This document shows, piece by piece, positions 59,525-64,000 of a stretch of 64,000 nucleotides of DNA. Both the position numbers and the translations under genes were made by a program. Under the pieces are notes generated by a model that was not told the origin of the DNA, searched no databases, and saw only the letters and a program-made list of their open reading frames with translations. The DNA comes from Planctomycetota bacterium (lineage in GTDB: Bacteria > Planctomycetota > UBA1135 > UBA2386), in the NCBI GenBank assembly GCA_020638695.1, contig JACKIB010000007.1, positions 186,001 through 250,000 on the forward strand, given 5' to 3'. The stretch's first letter is position 1. Every line of letters begins with the position of its first letter.

Positions 59525-62254
59525 TCAGCGCGACAACAACAGTTGCGCCAGCGATCGCGCAAGCTTGTCCAGCGACTCGCGGTCGGGCAGTGTCACGGTC
59601 AGCTGCAAACGACCGCTGTCGTCCGCCTCGATGCACCGCGTGAGTCGACTGCGAAGCTCCTCCACAACCTCGCCATCGGAACCGGCAGGCTCACTGCTCT
59701 CACCCTGGGGGAGCAGTTCGCCGAGGAACTCGAAAGCAGCGGCCAACATCCGGCCGCCAGCCTCCGCGACGCGCAAGCGTTCCTCGCCACGACGTCCCAC
59801 CGCGCTTGCCACTCGCTGCTTCTCACTGTCGTCGATCGGGGCGACCGGCCGCTTGCCGAGCAGCACTTCGAGGCGGCGCTTGAGCTCCTCCATCCCGCTG
59901 TGCAGTTCGACCTCATCGATCCGTGAATCGGGATCGAGCACCGCCTGGAACAGCTCGTGCTTCGCCGACAGCGTGCCGAGCATGTTCTCTTCGATGGTGC
60001 CCTCGGTGACCATCACGAACACCTGAACGGGACGCTTCTGACCGAGGCGATGCGCGCGGCCGATGCGCTGTTCGAGTAGCGCAGGGTTCCACGGGAGGTC
60101 CACGTTGACCACCGTGTTGGCCACTTGTAGATTCAGACCCGTGGCGCCGGCGTTCGTGGTCAGGAACACGCGACATTCCCGATCTTCTCGAAAGCGACGC
60201 ACGAGTTCGTTGCGCTTCTGCTGCGGCACCCTGCCGTCGAGGCGGACCGAGGACGCTCGCGCCTTGCGCAGCCTCGGTGCAAGCACGGTCTCGATCTCGT
60301 CGAGCATGGTGGTCCACTCGGAGAACACCACGATCTTGCGACCTTCCTCGGCGAGCAGGTCGTCGAAGAGTTCGCCGAGCCGATCCAGCTTGCTCGAGTG
60401 CGCAGGCCGCTCCTTGTCCACGAGGAATGTGCTGTCGGCCGCCATTCGACACAGCAGCAGTGCCTTCTGCAGCCGCAGCAGGTCGACCTCGGAAAGCCAG
60501 GACTTGCGTACGATGGCCGCGACGACCTGCATCGATCCATCGTGAAGTTGCAGCTGCTCCTGCGTCGGCTGAACGCGCACGATCTCGGTCGACCTCGCGG
60601 GCAACTGCTTCATGACCTCGTCACGCGTGCGCCGCAGCAGGACCGGCGCCAACGTGGCGCGCAGCCGGTCGAGATTCTTGAAGCCGAGCACTCGGCCGTT
60701 CTCGTCGACAACCCGATGGGCGTGGAAGAAGCGAAACGCGGGTCCGAGACGGCGATCGTCGATGAACTCGACGATGGAGTAGAGCTCGTCGAGGCGGTTC
60801 TCCAGCGGCGTCCCGGTCAGGACGAGCGCGAACGGCGACCGAAGGGTCTTGATGACGCGCGCGGTCTTGGCCTCCCAGTTCTTGATGCGCTGCGCTTCGT
60901 CGAGCACGATCAAGTCCCACGACTTCGCTTCGATCGCGGCGAGATCGCGGAGGACCTGCTCGTAGTTGCAAACCGTGAAGAACTGGTCGTCGGCGTACTG
61001 CGTGGCGCGACTCGCCGCGGCGCCGACGATGGTCTTCGCCGAGCGGCCGGAGAACCGCTCGATCTCGCCGACCCACTGCGACTTCACCGACGCGGGACAC
61101 ACGACCAGCACGCGGCGGATGTCGGCCTGCTGTGCCAACAGCTCGGCCACACCGATCGCCTGGATGGTCTTGCCGAGTCCCATGTCGTCGGCCAAGACCG
61201 CGCGACCCGCCGCGACGGCGAAGGCGATGCCATCGAGTTGGTAGGGCAGCAGCTCCACGCGCAGCAGCGAGCGGCGCAGCGGATGGCGGCCCGGGTCGTT
61301 CCTGATCGCCGCGCACGTGCGTGACAGCCGTCGGCGCAGGAGCAATCCTTCGATGAGCGCTTCGGCGTCCGGGAAGATCACCACGTCGTGGCCGAGTTGC
61401 TCGAGCTGCCGCACGGCCTCGAGCAGTTTCAGCGCGTGCCGTGGATCAACCGGAACGCGTTCGAACGGCCGGGCGAGCTGAACGACCGCCGGGCGGCAGC
61501 GCTCCGGCAAGCGCAACCGAAAGGCCAGGTCGCCGGTGTAGTCGATGCCCAGCGAGACGCGCGTGCGCCGGTAGGGACGAGCGAGTTCGCTCTGCCTGAA
61601 GCGACGCTTCACCTTGGCCAGCACGTGCAGGATGTGCTTGCAGGTGCCCAGGGTGTTCTTGCGGAAGTCGGGACACGAACAGTAGGAGTCGCCGCGCTCG
61701 GGTCCGCGCAACGCCACGTGGTAGCTCCGGCCGCTCTCGCGACTCGTGACCTCGTAGTTGGTCCACGGTTGCTTCGGATCCGAAGATCTCACCTGCATGC
61801 GCTCTTCCCGGGCGCGTCGGCTGCGATCTTCCAGAGCCCTGGCAACCAGCTCCGCATCGCCGAGCGCCTCGGAAGGAGTCCGTGGCGACGGTGGCGTCGC
61901 CAGGCCCAATGCCAGCTTGTCCTCGAGGACGACGCGCAGCGCCGCGGCGACATGCACGCACGGGCGCGAGCACCGGGAGCAACTCCGCGCCAGACGCCCT
62001 TGCGCAGACTCCGCCAGCCGGAGTGTCGCCACCGCGTCCGACAGCCGAAGCTGAAAGGAACTCCTCGTCAGCTTCGCGTGCACGCCGACGTCCACCACCA
62101 AGCGGTTGGAATCGCTCAGCAGTTGCTTGCCGCGAGAGCCCAACAGCTTCTCCGCGTCGGACGTCTTCAGGTGCGCGAGCAGGTCGCGGAGCGACGGAGC
62201 TGCCCGCTTTGCGACCGATCCTCGTGACGCCCTCGACTTGTTCTCGGCTGCCAT
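59525..62254 (-). CDS. SNF2-type helicase with SWIM zinc finger
   Basis: The 909-aa protein has an N-terminal region, a SWIM zinc finger YCSCPDFRKNTLGTCKH near residue 195, the SNF2 N-domain with DDMGLGKT (Walker A, about 355) and VLDEAQRIKN (DEAQ, about 450), and the helicase C-domain with FLTTNAGATGLNLQ and QRIGRAHRLGQ (about 690-760). Bacterial members translocate on DNA and are linked to RNA polymerase recycling, repair or defence. ATG 62254 is used because the upstream extension is not conserved. Divergent from the DUF2293 gene with 128 bases between. Confidence 0.9.
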   Translation of the reverse strand: MAAENKSRASRGSVAKRAAPSLRDLLAHLKTSDAEKLLGSRGKQLLSDSNRLVVDVGVHAKLTRSSFQLRLSDAVATLRLAESAQGRLARSCSRCSRPCVHVAAALRVVLEDKLALGLATPPSPRTPSEALGDAELVARALEDRSRRAREERMQVRSSDPKQPWTNYEVTSRESGRSYHVALRGPERGDSYCSCPDFRKNTLGTCKHILHVLAKVKRRFRQSELARPYRRTRVSLGIDYTGDLAFRLRLPERCRPAVVQLARPFERVPVDPRHALKLLEAVRQLEQLGHDVVIFPDAEALIEGLLLRRRLSRTCAAIRNDPGRHPLRRSLLRVELLPYQLDGIAFAVAAGRAVLADDMGLGKTIQAIGVAELLAQQADIRRVLVVCPASVKSQWVGEIERFSGRSAKTIVGAAASRATQYADDQFFTVCNYEQVLRDLAAIEAKSWDLIVLDEAQRIKNWEAKTARVIKTLRSPFALVLTGTPLENRLDELYSIVEFIDDRRLGPAFRFFHAHRVVDENGRVLGFKNLDRLRATLAPVLLRRTRDEVMKQLPARSTEIVRVQPTQEQLQLHDGSMQVVAAIVRKSWLSEVDLLRLQKALLLCRMAADSTFLVDKERPAHSSKLDRLGELFDDLLAEEGRKIVVFSEWTTMLDEIETVLAPRLRKARASSVRLDGRVPQQKRNELVRRFREDRECRVFLTTNAGATGLNLQVANTVVNVDLPWNPALLEQRIGRAHRLGQKRPVQVFVMVTEGTIEENMLGTLSAKHELFQAVLDPDSRIDEVELHSGMEELKRRLEVLLGKRPVAPIDDSEKQRVASAVGRRGEERLRVAEAGGRMLAAAFEFLGELLPQGESSEPAGSDGEVVEELRSRLTRCIEADDSGRLQLTVTLPDRESLDKLARSLAQLLLSR

Positions 62255-62382
62255 GGATCCGAAGGGTGCACGTACGCGTCGAGCCAAGCAAGAGCCGCGA
62301 TGCTGCGATCGCGCGGAGCGAGGCGGCCCTGGCGGTCGTGAGCACACCGTGCGATGCTCAGGGGGTGCGTTCGAAGAACAGA

Positions 62383-63078
62383 ATGGAGCTGACCGAGCGG
62401 GTGACCCAGGCAGCCGACGCCGCCGTGCGTGAGAAGGGCTACGCCACCGCCATCGACGTCATGTTGGGCATCGGCTGGCTCCAGCCGAGCCACGTGCTCG
62501 AATGGCGGACGCGGCGATTGCCCTTCCTCGAAAGCGGGATCCAGGCCAACCTGAGCAAGGTGTCCGAAGCGATGCGCCTGTTCGCGGCATGGGCAGCGAA
62601 TGCCGGCTTGCAGCCGTCCATCGCTGAGTATTCCGCTCGGACCGCCAATCGCGAGCGGCTGCGCTTCTCGAAATCCGGCGAGGCCGCGATCGAGGCCGCG
62701 TGGCAGACGCACTGGGTGTCACCCAACCTCACGGACGCGAAGTGTGCCCGCGTGGCTGCCAGGGCGCAGAAGCCACCCGATCTGGTCGTCGTGGCGGCAC
62801 GCCATTCGGACTGGCGGTGCCATCGGTGCAGCGGAACGGGCCAGCTCCTGGTGATGGAGCCCCCGGGCCCAGCTTGCCTGAACTGCGCGGGCCTCGGTCA
62901 CCTCGAGGAACTCCCCGCCGGCGATGCCCTGGTGACCCGCAGGGCCCGCTCCGCCAGCAAGCTGAGCGCCGTCATCGTCCGGTGGAGTCGAACGCGCAAG
63001 CGGTACGAACGGATCGGAGTGCTGGTGGAGCCTGCGGCACTCGCCAAGGCGCGTGGGAGGACCGAGTCCAACGCCTGA
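62383..63078 (+). CDS. DUF2293-type protein with zinc-ribbon-like motif
   Basis: The 231-aa protein has a helical N-terminal part, a CHRCSGTGQLLVMEPPGPAC-LNC pair of CxxC motifs near residues 147-170, and the C-terminal block GDALVTRRARSASKLSAVIV-RWSRTRKRYERIGVLVE, typical of DUF2293. No reaction is known. ATG 62383 is preferred to GTG 62365, which has no space for a ribosome site. Position between two helicase genes suggests a nucleic-acid-related role. Confidence 0.75.
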   Translation: MELTERVTQAADAAVREKGYATAIDVMLGIGWLQPSHVLEWRTRRLPFLESGIQANLSKVSEAMRLFAAWAANAGLQPSIAEYSARTANRERLRFSKSGEAAIEAAWQTHWVSPNLTDAKCARVAARAQKPPDLVVVAARHSDWRCHRCSGTGQLLVMEPPGPACLNCAGLGHLEELPAGDALVTRRARSASKLSAVIVRWSRTRKRYERIGVLVEPAALAKARGRTESNA

Positions 63079-63390
63079 TCTGGGTGGGTTTGGGGGTGTT
63101 TTGGTCTCGTCGGACCGATGCGAAGACGATCCGTGGAGTCCGGTGCCGGCACTCACAGGGAAGGGCACCGAGAACCAGCCGAGTTCCCACGACACGAATG
63201 GTCGGAGAACCTCCGACCCCCTGCACCCCATCTCACCCAGCGCGCCCGACGGGGAGCGCGCGCAAGGTCTTGGGAGAGCACGAGTACTCGCGTTTCCAGC
63301 AGGTTACGGAGCGTCTCAGGAATCTCAAATGTCTCACGGTTCTCGCGCGAAACGGGGTCAAGAGAGGTGTTCGGGGTCAGTCACCGCCGC
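63079..63390. other. Intergenic, no gene recognised
   Basis: The region between convergent genes has open frames without motifs and no strong hairpin. Confidence 0.35.
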
Positions 63391-64000
63391 CTACTGAACA
63401 TGGTCGACGTCCCAGTTGCCGTCACCCGCGTGGGTGTCCGTCAGGTCGTCGTACTCGACCATGAGCCGTCGATGCTCGTTCTGAGCCGACGATGGCTCGC
63501 TCGACTCGTAGCCCATCGATCGATACCCCGCTTCGCGACGCACGAACATCCTGGCCAGCATCGGCACCTGACGATCGACGTAGTCGAAGACGCGGACCTC
63601 GTTCTTGCCCGCCAGCGCGCGGTGCAGTCGACCGGCGTACTGTACGAGCGTTCCCTTCCAGGAGACCGGCATGGTCAAGAACAAGGTGTCGAGGCGAGCG
63701 TCGTCGAAGCCCTCACCGATGAACTTGCCGGTTGCAATCAGGAGGCGCTCTTCGTCCGGAGGAATCGCCGCCAACTGCGCACGCAGTTCGCGGCGCTGCC
63801 GTAGCCCCATGCCTCCGCGCAGAACGATGAGGTTGCGTGCCGCTCCCTGAATCTCCTCGACCAGGAACTCCAGGTGGTCACGCCGCTCGGTCAGCACGAT
63901 CGGCGACCGCTTCTCCTCGAGGGCCTGCAGCACGTCGTCGATGATCATCCGGTTGCGAGACTCGTCCTCCGCGAGCAACCGGTAGATCTCCTGGATGGGA
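63391..64000 (-). CDS. DEAD/DEAH helicase, C-terminal part (runs off window)
   Basis: Only the last 202 residues are visible; the frame stays open to the window end. It reads SPIVLTERRDHLEFLVEEI, LLIATGKFIGEGFDDARLDT-LFLTMPVSW and VQYAGRLHRALAGKNEVRVF-DYVD, helicase motifs V and VI of a superfamily 2 enzyme. The end MFVRREAGYRSMGYE is a pattern I associate with helicases of TOTE conflict systems (helicase with archaeo-eukaryotic primase). The N-terminal part needed to prove this is outside the window. Confidence 0.75.
   Translation of the reverse strand, partial: PIQEIYRLLAEDESRNRMIIDDVLQALEEKRSPIVLTERRDHLEFLVEEIQGAARNLIVLRGGMGLRQRRELRAQLAAIPPDEERLLIATGKFIGEGFDDARLDTLFLTMPVSWKGTLVQYAGRLHRALAGKNEVRVFDYVDRQVPMLARMFVRREAGYRSMGYESSEPSSAQNEHRRLMVEYDDLTDTHAGDGNWDVDHVQ

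Overview
The window is high-GC DNA from a bacterium that looks like a member of the Planctomycetota. The inference rests on family style: secreted proteins with short signal peptides ending in ALPAQ-like sites, a parallel beta-helix surface protein, several PMT/ArnT-type glycosyltransferases, very large multiheme cytochromes, and weak or absent Shine-Dalgarno sequences. No rRNA or marker gene is present to confirm it. No tRNA, rRNA or CRISPR array was seen.

Left part (0.3-18 kb): an ion-transporter-superfamily permease; a secreted thioredoxin-fold/HEAT protein; a molybdate operon with its own HTH-Mop regulator followed by modA, modB and modC, all overlapping by 1-4 bases; a secreted beta-helix protein; then a tight four-gene redox operon on the minus strand (ferredoxin-flavoprotein-cytochrome b fusion, 20-heme cytochrome, outer-membrane beta-barrel, 16-heme cytochrome) that looks like an electron conduit across the envelope; then a membrane glycosyltransferase.

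Middle part (18.5-34.3 kb): a chromosomal integron. An intI gene reads in the same direction as its cassettes, is followed by an attI-type site, and then by cassettes separated by attC sites. Four near-uniform 62-63 bp attC sites follow the first four cassettes; at least three more lie at 32.9-34.3 kb. Between the two blocks sits about 10 kb of foreign DNA bounded by two pieces of an IS91-like transposase in opposite orientations. That insert carries a minus-strand gene set: a sigma-like factor split by a group II intron, two paralogous small proteins, a Cys/Gly-rich protein, a lipoprotein and a small helical protein. It has been hit twice by the same IS4-type element, once in a small-protein gene and once in the intron's reverse transcriptase, each with a clear target duplication. 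Many reading frames here are broken by short indels, so either decay or sequence error is at work.

Right part (34.3-64 kb): a PAP2-glycosyltransferase fusion, a MenA/UbiA-like prenyltransferase, a secreted protein, a DUF1905/YdeI protein, a second PMT-type glycosyltransferase, trpS, a GtrA-like protein, a Tat-exported protein and a secreted serine hydrolase; then a lipid-modification locus with two cyclopropane-synthase-type methyltransferases, a desaturase, a flavin oxidoreductase, DUF1365 and DUF1295 proteins; a SOUL protein; remnants of an IS3-family element; an ArsR-type regulator with a START-like partner and a palindromic operator; DsrE and FMN-binding proteins; gene fragments; and at the end an SNF2/SWIM helicase, a DUF2293 protein and the C-terminal part of a second helicase resembling those of TOTE conflict systems. 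Two families of dispersed palindromic repeats (137-184 bp and 169 bp) occur between genes in this chromosome.
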